The notes: generated by a model from the letters alone, not told the origin. DNA of 14,956 nucleotides from Gammaproteobacteria bacterium (GCA_029864065.1 JAOTUD010000016.1:1-14956), one strand, 5' to 3'. Positions 1-7,319 are shown, counted from the first letter of the stretch. Numbers and translations: made by a program.

Positions 1-564
1 TTCGTAAGCGATAATCTTTTCCAGGATATGCGCCGGCGTGGTCCAGTCGATGGGTTCCATCACCAGGAAGGCGCGGTTGAACCAGGCGTTGAACAGGTGG
101 CGAAAGTCGGTATCGATCTTGTCGAGCTCCGGTCTGTCGCGCATCGCCGCGAGCAGGTGTTCGCGCATCTTGACCAGGCGGCGGGTGCCGCCGGGCGCGA
201 GATTAATGCGACGCAATAACTCCTGCCGCCGCGGCTCGGAAGCGGCGGTGACTCTCAACAGACTGCGGGCGTCGGGCTTGCTCTCGTATTCCTCGGCCGC
301 GGACTTGATAGCGTCGACGTCGATATCGTAATCAACCTGCAGCAGGGTGAAGAAATCGAGCCTCGCCGCCGCGGACAGTTTTTCATAGGCGTTCAGGATG
401 CGTTCGGCCAGCAGCAGGCTTGAAAATTCGCCGTCGGAATCCATCATCATTGCGCACAGGGACTCGATGCTCTCGGTTTCCTCCTTGAGCAGGTGCTTGC
501 GCACCGCCGTCGGCGCCCATTTCGAGAGGCGCAGCGAAGGCATCAGGTCGTTGATAAACTGCAT
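1..564 (-). CDS. mcd: malonyl-CoA decarboxylase, N-terminal part (cut by window edge)
   Basis: Reading the minus strand from the ATG at 564-562 gives 188 open codons that run off position 1. The family enzyme decarboxylates malonyl-CoA to acetyl-CoA, linking malonate or fatty-acid metabolism to the acetyl-CoA pool. The visible part is the helical N-terminal domain. The recognisable piece is residues 172-188, IDWTTPAHILEKIIAYE, the strongly conserved segment at the entry to the catalytic domain; the motif FNAWFNRAFLVMEP precedes it. The catalytic C-terminal domain, normally about 250 more residues with a His/Ser pair, lies outside the window, so activity cannot be judged. Only a weak GGGA stands before the start. 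The cytochrome gene ends 53 bases upstream in the same direction, so co-transcription is possible. Family assignment is fairly sure; completeness is unknown. Confidence 0.88.
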   Translation of the reverse strand, partial: MQFINDLMPSLRLSKWAPTAVRKHLLKEETESIESLCAMMMDSDGEFSSLLLAERILNAYEKLSAAARLDFFTLLQVDYDIDVDAIKSAAEEYESKPDARSLLRVTAASEPRRQELLRRINLAPGGTRRLVKMREHLLAAMRDRPELDKIDTDFRHLFNAWFNRAFLVMEPIDWTTPAHILEKIIAYE

Positions 565-617
565 TGCTTCAGTCCCGCGTATGCGAAAGTGGCCAAGTGT
601 AACCCACCGTCATCGGC

Positions 618-2714
618 TTAACCGTCATAACATTGTGGTAATTGTTCATAATTTTGCGTTTCGAGTACCGCGGCGCTCGCGGCGGGCAGCAGGCCACGAA
701 TATAGTCCTGCAACTTGCGCAATGCCTCGCTGTTGCGCCACCATTCGGGGTCGACCTGGTTCATCGTCAGGCTGGCCGGTGGCGGCATCGGAGACTTTTG
801 CCATTGGTACGCGTCTCTCTGCCACATCGACAGTCGGCGCGCGATACGCGGCGCGCATTGATGCAGCCGCGCCTCGATTGTTGCGCTGTCGCCGTGCAGG
901 AATCCGGGCGGCACCGGCGCGTTGCCGCTGTGGCAGCCGGCGCAGAAACGATACATAACCTGCAACGCAGAGCCTGCCGACGCCGGATCATGCTCGGCGC
1001 CAGCCAGGGCTGCCAATTCGCGTTGCGCGACCTGCGGCAATCCATGCGGCATCGGCAACAGGTCGGCGTAAGCGCGTTCATCTCCCAGTTTTTTGAGCAA
1101 CGCCTGCATCAACCGGGCGCCCTGGATCGGATTCCTGTCGAACAGGTCGTGCTGGCCGTTTGCGGCGTCTGCCAGCATGCTTTCGATGGCGGCCTCGACG
1201 GCGCCAAGGTCGTCGCTGAGTTCGAGGCTGGCGTCGAGCGGCGCCCCCGGTTGCGGAGGTGACACGGGCAGCTCGATTGCAAAATCCGTGATGATGCGGT
1301 TGTCCCACAGGCGTGCCGCGAGTCGCCGATTGGTGTTGCGCAGGTCAAGCCGCAGGCGGTCCTTGTCGGTTTTGTCGAGGCTGGCGAAGGCCTGAACCCT
1401 GGCCCAGCCCGCGGTACCGGTTATCAGTAATTTTCCCTGTCCGGGCTCGGTCGAGCCGTCCGGTTTGCTGATTTCCCCTTCAACCGTAATCCGGGTATCG
1501 CCTGCATTGACGAAACTGCAATCGACGTAGGTCCATTCGATTTGCGTCGCCGCGTGCCTGAACTCGAGGCTGCAACTACCTCGCAGCGTCTGTCGCGGCA
1601 CGCGCCCCTCCCCGATCTGTTGTACCAGCAGCTTGTTCAGGTAGACGAGATCCTGGTACAGCAGGAATTGCTCTCCTATGCCCTGTATGGAACGGCGCAG
1701 GGCGGGCTTATAGGACCAGTTTGCCAGCAACGGGCGCAGGTTCAGCGGATCCTGCAGCGGGTTCAGCGGATCCGGGTCCGCCTCCGTCGGCGGCTCGCGA
1801 TCGTCGATGTCGGCGCTGGGGACGGGCATGCCGTCGGGCCAGCGTCGCTGCCAGCTTTGCTGCAACAGCGGCAACAGGGTTTGCTCGATCAGCGCGGATC
1901 GATACTTGGGCCTCGGGATCGCGGCTATGGCCTGCTGCAGCACCGCCAGAAAGAGCCCGGCGCGGCAGGCCCGGTTCCGGTTTTCGTCTGCGCTCGCGTC
2001 GCAACCGTTTTGCCAGACCCTTTGGTAAGCCTCGAGCAGTCCGGCCTGGTCGGTCGCGAAATCGAAGCGTGCGGCGTCCCCCTTGTCGGCCCACACCTCG
2101 ATACCGTGGTAACTCTTGTGGTAGGCTGCAATTCGCTCGGCGACCTGGTTGTTGAAATTGGATTCGCGCCAGCGTGGCCGCGCGAATATCGTGGCCGCGT
2201 TCTGGTGACAGCTGGTGCACAGGCTGCGATTGGCATAACGCACCCGCGGCGTCTTGCCGGCAGCGTAATCCTCGACGATCTGAAAGTCGAAACGGCCGGC
2301 CGCTTCGTTGTAGCTGATAACTTCGATCGACTGCGATTTTTCCTGGTAACCGAGGAACAACCGGTTCTTGACCAGGGCCGGGGTTTTCGAATCCTGGTCC
2401 AGCGCGACGACGATACGCGGAAACTCGTAGTAGCGCGGTCTCGCCGCCTCGCGTTGCAGCGACCTGCCGCGCGGAATCAACACCTTGACCAGCGGCGACC
2501 CGGTATCCGGCGCGTAACCGGGTAGTCTGTGCTCGATGCGTTGCAGCAGGTCTTCGAATGGATAGGGTACGTCATGCACATAACCCTTGCCGGCGGGTTT
2601 GCTGAAGATTCGATCGAACAGGGAATAGCCGCTTTGCGGCAGGTCGCCGGAAGTGCCGAGGCGCGGGAACAACAGCAGCGTCAGCAGCGCAAGTAACAGG
2701 CAGCGAGTAATCAT
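618..2714 (-). CDS. exported di-heme cytochrome c-type protein, family not recognised
   Basis: A 698-residue protein. Residues 1-22 are a hydrophobic signal peptide (MITRCLLLALLTLLLFPRLG), so it should be periplasmic. Two CXXCH heme-attachment motifs are visible: CTSCH at 166-170 and CAGCH at 591-595. Met643 in SPMPPP is a good candidate distal ligand for the C-terminal heme, as in class I cytochromes. Between the hemes lies a long region without a motif I know; residues 375-500 look beta-rich, and Cys381 and Cys399 could form a disulfide. Residues 315-328 hold a short in-frame duplication (DPLN twice). It should carry out periplasmic electron transfer or be a heme enzyme, but I cannot name a substrate. 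There is no clear ribosome binding site, and a possible promoter would give an almost leaderless message. The coding call is firm; the function is open. Confidence 0.85.
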   Translation of the reverse strand: MITRCLLLALLTLLLFPRLGTSGDLPQSGYSLFDRIFSKPAGKGYVHDVPYPFEDLLQRIEHRLPGYAPDTGSPLVKVLIPRGRSLQREAARPRYYEFPRIVVALDQDSKTPALVKNRLFLGYQEKSQSIEVISYNEAAGRFDFQIVEDYAAGKTPRVRYANRSLCTSCHQNAATIFARPRWRESNFNNQVAERIAAYHKSYHGIEVWADKGDAARFDFATDQAGLLEAYQRVWQNGCDASADENRNRACRAGLFLAVLQQAIAAIPRPKYRSALIEQTLLPLLQQSWQRRWPDGMPVPSADIDDREPPTEADPDPLNPLQDPLNLRPLLANWSYKPALRRSIQGIGEQFLLYQDLVYLNKLLVQQIGEGRVPRQTLRGSCSLEFRHAATQIEWTYVDCSFVNAGDTRITVEGEISKPDGSTEPGQGKLLITGTAGWARVQAFASLDKTDKDRLRLDLRNTNRRLAARLWDNRIITDFAIELPVSPPQPGAPLDASLELSDDLGAVEAAIESMLADAANGQHDLFDRNPIQGARLMQALLKKLGDERAYADLLPMPHGLPQVAQRELAALAGAEHDPASAGSALQVMYRFCAGCHSGNAPVPPGFLHGDSATIEARLHQCAPRIARRLSMWQRDAYQWQKSPMPPPASLTMNQVDPEWWRNSEALRKLQDYIRGLLPAASAAVLETQNYEQLPQCYDG
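1739..1773. repeat. tandem 21-base-spaced direct repeat inside the cytochrome gene
   Basis: The 14-base unit GGTTCAGCGGATCC occurs at 1739-1752 and again at 1760-1773, offset by exactly 21 bases (7 codons). On the coding (minus) strand it encodes DPLN twice, DPLNPLQ followed by DPLNLRP, so the duplication keeps the frame. Confidence 0.8.
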
Positions 2715-2723
2715 AAGCTACAG

Positions 2724-2752
2724 AGTCTAATGCCAGGCGAGCAGTTCCCCAA
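2724..2752 (-). promoter_or_regulatory. possible sigma70 promoter of the cytochrome gene
   Basis: On the minus strand TTGGGG (2752-2747) is followed after exactly 17 bases by TAGACT (2729-2724). Both hexamers match consensus at 4 of 6 positions or slightly worse. Transcription would start near 2717, three bases before the ATG at 2714, which would fit the missing Shine-Dalgarno sequence. Weak matches, so tentative. Confidence 0.28.
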
Positions 2753-2772
2753 GCGCTGTTGTCTGAAATAAG

Positions 2773-2793
2773 CCGCCCTGCGCAGGAGGGCGG
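2773..2793 (-). terminator. terminator-like hairpin after the alpha/beta hydrolase gene
   Basis: CCGCCCT (2773-2779) and AGGGCGG (2787-2793) form a perfect 7-bp GC-rich stem with a 7-base loop. On the minus strand it starts 11 bases after the hydrolase stop codon and is followed by CTTATTT, a poor U-tract. It sits just upstream of the next gene's putative promoter, which fits separate transcription units. Confidence 0.55.
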
Positions 2794-2804
2794 GCAGCAG
2801 CGTA

Positions 2805-3719
2805 TTACTGGTAAATGATTTCCGCGGTAAAATTGATCGTGGTGTCGTCGTAGTTCAGATGCGACTTGAGCTCCTGCCAAACCGATTCTGAATTGATGAT
2901 CCTGACGTGATCGCAGTTTTTGGTGACCAGCAGTTTGGTCAGCGGGTACTTCGCGCAAAATCTGACAGAGTCCGATATGGCGCTTTCGCTGTCGGATTCG
3001 TCGTGCGCGATCACGGTTACGTCGCCATATTTATCGAGGTTGCGCGCCAGCTCCAGTTTCTCGTACTCGCCGCGGTATGATTTTGCGAAGCGGTTGGCGT
3101 ATTGCTTGATCAGGTCGGCGTGGAGCTGAAGTTTCACCAGTTTCTTCAGGAAAAACAGCTTGTAATTGAAAATTGGCGAAATCAGAAACAGGGATGCGTC
3201 CCGGACCAGCGCGCTGCGCGCGGCTGCGATCGCAATGCAACCGGTGGAATGACCCACGATTGCGGCCAGCCCGTCGTTCGGCCGGGATTTAACGTACTTC
3301 AGGACTTCGTTGGTGGTGGCGATCGACTGGTGCAGGGTGGCCGGTTTTTGCTCGCTCTGCCCATGCCCGAGATGGTCGAACGCCAACGCGGTAAAGCCGC
3401 ACTGGGCCAGGCCCCGCATCAGCGGAAAGAACTGCGGAGCACCTCCGCCCCATCCATGCACGAAAACGACGGTCGGCCCTCTGCCGGTCTGGTAGACCTT
3501 GATCGCGCCATCGTTGGTGTTGATTTCGGACTCGACAAAACCACGCGGCAGGCGCAGCGGTTTGGCGTCTTTGGCTTTCGGAACGAACAGCATTGCATCG
3601 ATGCGGCTATTCGTCCAGCGGGGAGCTATCTTGTTGATTAAGCTCGATTTCTTCTTGGCTATCCGGGTAAACAGGTTGCCGAAGCTGGAGTTTCCCGGGG
3701 CCTGCTCAATTTTCTCCAT
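2805..3719 (-). CDS. alpha/beta hydrolase, substrate unknown
   Basis: A 304-residue protein with the alpha/beta-hydrolase fold signatures in order: the oxyanion-hole motif HGWGGG at 88-93; FDHLGHGQS at 114-122; the nucleophile elbow GHSTG at 156-160, with Ser158 as nucleophile; an acidic residue around Asp240 or Asp243; and the catalytic His271 in NCDHVRI. There is no signal peptide, so it is probably cytoplasmic, with a lysine-rich N terminus. It should hydrolyse an ester, thioester or similar bond; the substrate cannot be told. The frame stays open upstream to 4418, but the ATG at 3719 is chosen because AAAGGAGGT stands 9 bases before it and the family fold needs no more. GC is lower than in the neighbours: 28 of 60 bases at 2881-2940 and 23 of 60 at 3121-3180 are G or C. 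This hints at foreign origin. It appears to be a single-gene unit. Confidence 0.87.
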   Translation of the reverse strand: MEKIEQAPGNSSFGNLFTRIAKKKSSLINKIAPRWTNSRIDAMLFVPKAKDAKPLRLPRGFVESEINTNDGAIKVYQTGRGPTVVFVHGWGGGAPQFFPLMRGLAQCGFTALAFDHLGHGQSEQKPATLHQSIATTNEVLKYVKSRPNDGLAAIVGHSTGCIAIAAARSALVRDASLFLISPIFNYKLFFLKKLVKLQLHADLIKQYANRFAKSYRGEYEKLELARNLDKYGDVTVIAHDESDSESAISDSVRFCAKYPLTKLLVTKNCDHVRIINSESVWQELKSHLNYDDTTINFTAEIIYQ

Positions 3720-3728
3720 TCGGTTTTG

Positions 3729-3737
3729 ACCTCCTTT
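3729..3737 (-). promoter_or_regulatory. strong ribosome binding site that fixes the hydrolase start
   Basis: The minus strand reads AAAGGAGGT, a near-perfect Shine-Dalgarno sequence, 9 bases before the ATG at 3719-3717. It rules out the longer open frame that continues upstream through the asparaginase gene. Confidence 0.85.
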
Positions 3738-3742
3738 ATTAT

Positions 3743-3787
3743 GGCTATAAATAATAGCCGAAATCGGCATGGCCGATATGGCCGACG
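3743..3787. promoter_or_regulatory. palindrome-rich leader upstream of the hydrolase gene, candidate operator
   Basis: GGCTAT (3743-3748) and ATAGCC (3754-3759) form a perfect inverted repeat around AAATA. Immediately next to it, 3764-3787 carries overlapping GGCCGA/TCGGC units, including GGCC-GATAT-GGCC. The block lies between the AT-rich putative promoter region and the ribosome binding site of the hydrolase, a normal place for a repressor site or a leader hairpin. No known regulator motif was recognised. Confidence 0.35.
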
Positions 3788-3930
3788 GCAGTAAATAAGT
3801 CACATTGGGTCTGGAAAAAATGTCCATTGCCAGCCTCGAGGCAGGCAGCTCAGCGGATCGGCAAGTGGCTGGGACGCGCCAGGGCACCGATTGGAGGCCA
3901 GGCAATTTGCCGGCCTGTGACCAAGGCGGC

Positions 3931-3952
3931 CGGCGCGGTGGCAACCGCGCCG
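3931..3952 (-). terminator. hairpin just after the asparaginase gene, probable terminator
   Basis: CGGCGCGGT (3931-3939) and ACCGCGCCG (3944-3952) form a perfect 9-bp stem with a 4-base loop. On the minus strand the stem begins 6 bases after the asparaginase stop codon. It lacks a U-tract, so it may act as a Rho-assisted stop or an mRNA 3'-end protector. The rest of the 3720-3958 gap shows no gene. Confidence 0.55.
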
Positions 3953-3958
3953 ATATGC

Positions 3959-4963
3959 TCAGGAGCGGAGTTCCGCCGCTTCCCGGTACCCGGTCAACAC
4001 GCCCCGGGTATTGGTAATCGGCACGCGGCGGCGCATCGCGAGCGCTTCCAGGTCGTCGGCGTGCAGCGCGCCGAGATGCTCGAGCACCGCCAGTACCGTG
4101 ACCTCGGCGGCCTCGCGCGTGCCGTCGTCGATCTTGAGCGCAATGCCGAGTCCCTGTTCGGGTAAAGCGGCCGTAAAGACGCCGTCCGCACCGGTTTTTA
4201 CGATTATCCTGCGCCCCGTCAGCTCCATGATTTCGGTACACAGCCGCCCCGTGCCGGCGATCATGAACGGATTGGCCGCGATGGCCGCCGTGATGCGTGC
4301 TATTGCGCCCCCCCGCGCGGCGCCTAAATCGTCCGGCGCCGCAACCCTGGCGAAGGCGGTAGCCATCGACCTGAGCGGCATTGCGATGACCGGAATTCCG
4401 CAGCCGTCGTAGCTCCACGGCAGCTTGCGCATGTCGAGATCCGCCATCTCGCCGAGGGCGTCGAACCAGCGCTGCTGCGCGGGATGCTCGCGTTCGATAT
4501 AGCCGTGGATTGCCTCGCCGAGAAAGCGGGCCGTCGTCAGCATGCCGGTATGCTTACCGGAGCAGTTATTGTGGATTCGCCCCGGACTGACGTGATTGAT
4601 CAACAGCGCCGCGGCGGTCTTGTCGTGCAGCGGTGGGTGCGCGCCGCATTCGAGCGCGTCGTCGCCGAGGCCGATGCGGGTAAGCCAGTCATGAATTGCC
4701 TCGGTGTGTGCGAGCTCGGCGTTGTGCGACGAACAGGCCAGCGCCAGTTCGGCGTCGCCGAGCCGGAAGTGATCGGCGGCGCCGCTTTCGACCAGCGGCA
4801 GCGCCTGCAGCGCCTTGATCGCGGAACGCGGGTATACCAGCGCATCGGTATCGCCCCAGCCGTGAACCAGGCGGCCGAGTGGATCGCATACGGCGATCGC
4901 GCCGCGGTGGCGGTTTTCGATGACGTCGCCGCGCAGGGTATTTGCCAGTATGGGATTTGTCAC
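3959..4963 (-). CDS. ansA: L-asparaginase, type III (Rhizobium etli AnsA family)
   Basis: A 334-residue cytoplasmic enzyme that hydrolyses L-asparagine to aspartate and ammonia. It belongs to the thermolabile R. etli class (Pfam Asparaginase_II), unrelated to E. coli AnsA/AnsB. The family motifs are present in order: YPRSAIK (44-50), ACSSHNAE (76-83), ECGAHPP (105-111), HNNCSGKHTG (131-140), DGCGIP (186-191) and AGTGRLCTE (236-244). Ser47, Lys50, Ser79, Cys134, Lys137 and Cys188 sit exactly one residue before the Ser48, Lys51, Ser80, Cys135, Lys138 and Cys189 I recall from the R. etli enzyme. Cys242 and Lys256 keep the 14-residue spacing of its Cys249/Lys263. The start is a GTG with only a weak GAGG before it; the one-residue offset supports this start. 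The dioxygenase gene ends 145 bases upstream, and I see no convincing promoter or terminator in that gap. Confidence 0.9.
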   Translation of the reverse strand: MTNPILANTLRGDVIENRHRGAIAVCDPLGRLVHGWGDTDALVYPRSAIKALQALPLVESGAADHFRLGDAELALACSSHNAELAHTEAIHDWLTRIGLGDDALECGAHPPLHDKTAAALLINHVSPGRIHNNCSGKHTGMLTTARFLGEAIHGYIEREHPAQQRWFDALGEMADLDMRKLPWSYDGCGIPVIAMPLRSMATAFARVAAPDDLGAARGGAIARITAAIAANPFMIAGTGRLCTEIMELTGRRIIVKTGADGVFTAALPEQGLGIALKIDDGTREAAEVTVLAVLEHLGALHADDLEALAMRRRVPITNTRGVLTGYREAAELRS

Positions 4964-5108
4964 CGTGTCCTCGAACCGATAGTAAACCGAAACTGCCTTA
5001 TCTTATCGCAACCGGAAAATCGGCCCTAACTTTAATCTCATCGTCTCGAAAATCTGCCTGGACTAATCCGCTGGTATCTGTGACGGCGATAGGTGGAGGC
5101 GGCCTGAA

Positions 5109-5924
5109 CTACCTGGGCCACAGTACCGGAAACCAGTCCTCGCGCAGCTTCTGACCGCCGCTCATGCCGTGACCGGGATAGGGGGGCGACGTGCGCCCCT
5201 GCCGCTCGACGTAACGGGCATCGTCGCCGACCCAGCGCATCGAGAAGGCGCGCCGGCTGCGGTCCCGCGAATTGCCGCGCGCGCCGTGCACGCTGCGAAA
5301 ATCGAACAGCACCGCGTCGCCCGGCTGCATTTCCCACTCGAGAATAGTCTCGTCGCAGCCCGGATCGTCGAGGCCGGGCAGGGTCGCGTATTGCTCGTTT
5401 TGCGCGCCGTAGAATTCGGTGTCGTCCAGCCATTTGACCGGCAATACCGGTTCTGGCCAGCGCTGCGAACCCGCCACCAGGCGCAGGCTTTCGTTCTTCG
5501 TAACCGGGTCCAGCGGCAGCCAGAAGCTGACGCTTTGCGTGCCGTCGACAAAGTAATAGGGCGCGTCCTGGTGCCAGGGGGTGGGCTTGGGTGTGTTCGC
5601 TTCCTTGACCAGCACGTGGTCGTGAAAAAACTGTGCAGTCTGCGAGCGCATGATCGCGGCCGCGAGCCTGGCCGCGTCGGACTCGGTAACGAAGCGATGA
5701 AACTCGGGGATGCGTTGCCAGTTGCAATAGTCGTCCCAGAAGCGGCCAGCGTCGCCGTCGACCACGTTTTCGGAAAAATACGGGCCGGGTTCGTCGTGAT
5801 TGCGCTGCACGCCGTCACGCAGCAGGTCGACCCATTCATCGAAGACGCCGCACAGGCAGACCGCGCCAAGCGCCGCATAGGCGTCGCAACATGCCGGGTC
5901 GATCGCGTCAAAGGTATCTTGCAT
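5109..5924 (-). CDS. phytanoyl-CoA dioxygenase (PhyH) family Fe(II)/2-oxoglutarate oxygenase
   Basis: A 271-residue protein with the PhyH-type double-stranded beta-helix. The facial triad is readable: HQD at 118-120 gives His118 and Asp120, and His213 in RSVHGARGNSR is the distal histidine. Arg225 or a neighbour in SRRAFSMRW would hold 2-oxoglutarate. Other family signatures are FWLPLDPVTKNESLRLVAGSQ (134-154, typical of the family's second strand pair) and MQPGDAVLFD (199-208). Such enzymes hydroxylate or otherwise oxidise small molecules, coupled to decarboxylation of 2-oxoglutarate. It lacks the EctD signature, so ectoine hydroxylase is not supported. Its start lies 3 bases after the EamA exporter's stop, so the two are almost certainly co-transcribed and may handle the same compound. 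Family sure, substrate unknown. Confidence 0.88.
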   Translation of the reverse strand: MQDTFDAIDPACCDAYAALGAVCLCGVFDEWVDLLRDGVQRNHDEPGPYFSENVVDGDAGRFWDDYCNWQRIPEFHRFVTESDAARLAAAIMRSQTAQFFHDHVLVKEANTPKPTPWHQDAPYYFVDGTQSVSFWLPLDPVTKNESLRLVAGSQRWPEPVLPVKWLDDTEFYGAQNEQYATLPGLDDPGCDETILEWEMQPGDAVLFDFRSVHGARGNSRDRSRRAFSMRWVGDDARYVERQGRTSPPYPGHGMSGGQKLREDWFPVLWPR

Positions 5925-5927
5925 TGT

Positions 5928-6797
5928 TCATGCCGCCCGCCGTGCCGGCAAACGGAAGCGCGGAATCGTAATCATCGCGACGCCGACGATCGCGAGGCCG
6001 CCCCCCAGCGCGATCAGCGGCGTCAGCGTTTCGCCGAGAAAGAATATACCGCCCAGCACCGAGGTTACCGGCAGCAATAACAAAAAAGGCATGACCTGGT
6101 TGACGCTGTAATGCCCGAGCAGCCGGTACCATATCGCGTAGCCGAGCGCGGTCATGATCAGGCCCAGGTAAGCCACGGCGCTCCAGGTAGCCGGGGATGC
6201 GGTCTCGATCTGCAGGATTTGATCGCTTTCCAGCAAAAACGACGCGACGTAGAGCTGCGGTGCGGCGAATAGCGCGATGCCGCTGATCAGGCGGAAGCCA
6301 CCGAGGTTTCCCAGTTTCTTGATCATGATCTGGCCGACGGCCCAGGTGAACGCACCGCCGACGACCATCAGCGCGTAAACCAGGTCCCCCGAGAGTTTCG
6401 GCGCGCCGATGATCAGCACCGCGCCGGTAAAGGCGATGACCATGCCGACACCCTGCTTCAGCGATATGCGGTCCCCGAGCACCAGCCACGCGAGTAACAG
6501 ACCGAAGGGGACTTCCAGCTGCACCAGCAGCGCCGCGGTCGACGCGTCGATGCCGCGCACGCCGTTGAAGGTGAGGCTGTACTGCAGCGCCGCGCTGACC
6601 AGCGAGATCCAGAAAAGTTGTTTGAATACACCGGGGGGAGGGCGGAAAAACCAGATCAGGCAGAACGCCGTCAGCGTGAAGCGCAGCGCCATCAGCAGAA
6701 TCGGGGAGAAGTGCGACATCGCCGCTTTCGCGACGATAAATCCCATGCCCCAGATCACCGCGACCGCAATCGCGAGCAATACGTCAATCGGCTTCAT
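5928..6797 (-). CDS. EamA/DMT superfamily inner-membrane transporter
   Basis: A 289-residue membrane protein with two repeated EamA units (about 5-135 and 142-280) and ten hydrophobic helices. It starts with the family pattern of a short cytoplasmic leader followed by LLAIAVAVIWGMGFIVAK. The end of each half carries the expected pattern: LEVPFGLLLAWLVLGDRIS at 94-112, then LPVTSVLGGIFFLGE at 242-256. The tail is basic (RFRLPARRAA). DMT carriers usually export amino acids, purines or other metabolites; the substrate cannot be read here. It is translationally close to the downstream dioxygenase (3-base gap) and follows the stress-protein gene by 63 bases. The start codon has no adjacent Shine-Dalgarno sequence and is preceded by a long inverted repeat, so its translation may be controlled. 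Confidence 0.88.
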   Translation of the reverse strand: MKPIDVLLAIAVAVIWGMGFIVAKAAMSHFSPILLMALRFTLTAFCLIWFFRPPPGVFKQLFWISLVSAALQYSLTFNGVRGIDASTAALLVQLEVPFGLLLAWLVLGDRISLKQGVGMVIAFTGAVLIIGAPKLSGDLVYALMVVGGAFTWAVGQIMIKKLGNLGGFRLISGIALFAAPQLYVASFLLESDQILQIETASPATWSAVAYLGLIMTALGYAIWYRLLGHYSVNQVMPFLLLLPVTSVLGGIFFLGETLTPLIALGGGLAIVGVAMITIPRFRLPARRAA

Positions 6798-6798
6798 C

Positions 6799-6844
6799 GA
6801 AATCGACAGGATAATTCGATCGCGTCAATCCTCCAATCGATTTC
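6799..6844 (-). promoter_or_regulatory. two-part inverted repeat ending one base before the exporter ATG
   Basis: Outer arms GAAATCGA (6799-6806) and TCGATTTC (6837-6844) are perfect complements. Inner arms AGGAT (6808-6812) and ATCCT (6828-6832) are also perfect, around a 15-base loop. The GGAGG present in the minus-strand leader lies inside this structure. It could be a leader hairpin controlling translation, a processing site, or an attenuator between the stress-protein and exporter genes. Confidence 0.5.
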
Positions 6845-6860
6845 CGCGCCGGGTGCTACG

Positions 6861-7319
6861 CTAACCGGTGTCCCTGACCACGGTAACCGAACAGCCGGCA
6901 TGTCGGGCAACCCTGGCCGAGTTTGGACCGAGCAGGAAATCGGCCAGCGATGGCCGGTGCGCACCCATGACAATGTGATCTATCTTGAGATCCTTGGCGG
7001 CTTCGACAATTTCGCGGTAGACGGTGCCGTTTTCGACGACCACGCCAGCCTGCATCGCCTTCGGGACCTGTTTATCGGCAATTTCCTGCAGCTCCTTCGC
7101 CGCGTCGTCCTTCCATTGCTGCAACGGGTATTCGGTCGATCCGTGCATTTCGCCACGGATCGCGTAGCGCTGGTCGATCCCCGGCGTGATACCCGGAATG
7201 ACGGTCATCAAATAGATTTTGGCGCCCTTGACGCCGGTCGCCATCTGCACGGTTTTTTCGATAACGCCGGCCGAGAGATGCTCGTCTTCGAGGTCTATCG
7301 GCGCTAAATAATTTACCAT
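6861..7319 (-). CDS. universal stress protein (UspA family)
   Basis: A 152-residue single-domain Usp. It begins with the typical strand MVNYLAPIDL including Asp9, has IYLMTVIP at 35-42, and ends with HIVMGAHRPSLADFLLGPNS (115-134) followed by ARVARHAGCSVTVVRD. The family ATP-loop is G-x2-G-x9-G-(S/T). Here Gly119 and Gly131 are kept, but the second glycine is Arg122 and Pro132 replaces Ser/Thr, so nucleotide binding may be altered. GAGGAG stands 8 bases before the ATG, and the gene follows the double-receptor lipoprotein by 29 bases, so it belongs to the transporter operon. Usp proteins are known partners of some osmolyte transporters, for example TeaD with the TeaABC ectoine TRAP system of Halomonas. 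A role regulating this transporter is an inference from that precedent. Confidence 0.88.
   Translation of the reverse strand: MVNYLAPIDLEDEHLSAGVIEKTVQMATGVKGAKIYLMTVIPGITPGIDQRYAIRGEMHGSTEYPLQQWKDDAAKELQEIADKQVPKAMQAGVVVENGTVYREIVEAAKDLKIDHIVMGAHRPSLADFLLGPNSARVARHAGCSVTVVRDTG

Noticed and set aside
1542..2525. A 327-codon plus-strand open frame
   Set aside because: It is antisense to the di-heme cytochrome gene, whose signal peptide and CXXCH motifs show it is the real one.
3720..4418. N-terminal extension of the hydrolase to 537 residues
   Set aside because: It would overlap most of the asparaginase gene in another frame, and the ATG at 3719 has a near-perfect ribosome binding site.
4964..5108. 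A promoter for the asparaginase gene in the 145-base gap
   Set aside because: Several -35/-10-like hexamers exist, but none pair with acceptable spacing, so no site is called.
5109..5924. Ectoine hydroxylase EctD
   Set aside because: The protein is PhyH-like but lacks the EctD signature, and no ectABC genes are near.
5169..6080. A 303-codon plus-strand open frame
   Set aside because: It is antisense to the PhyH gene, which has an intact HxD...H triad.
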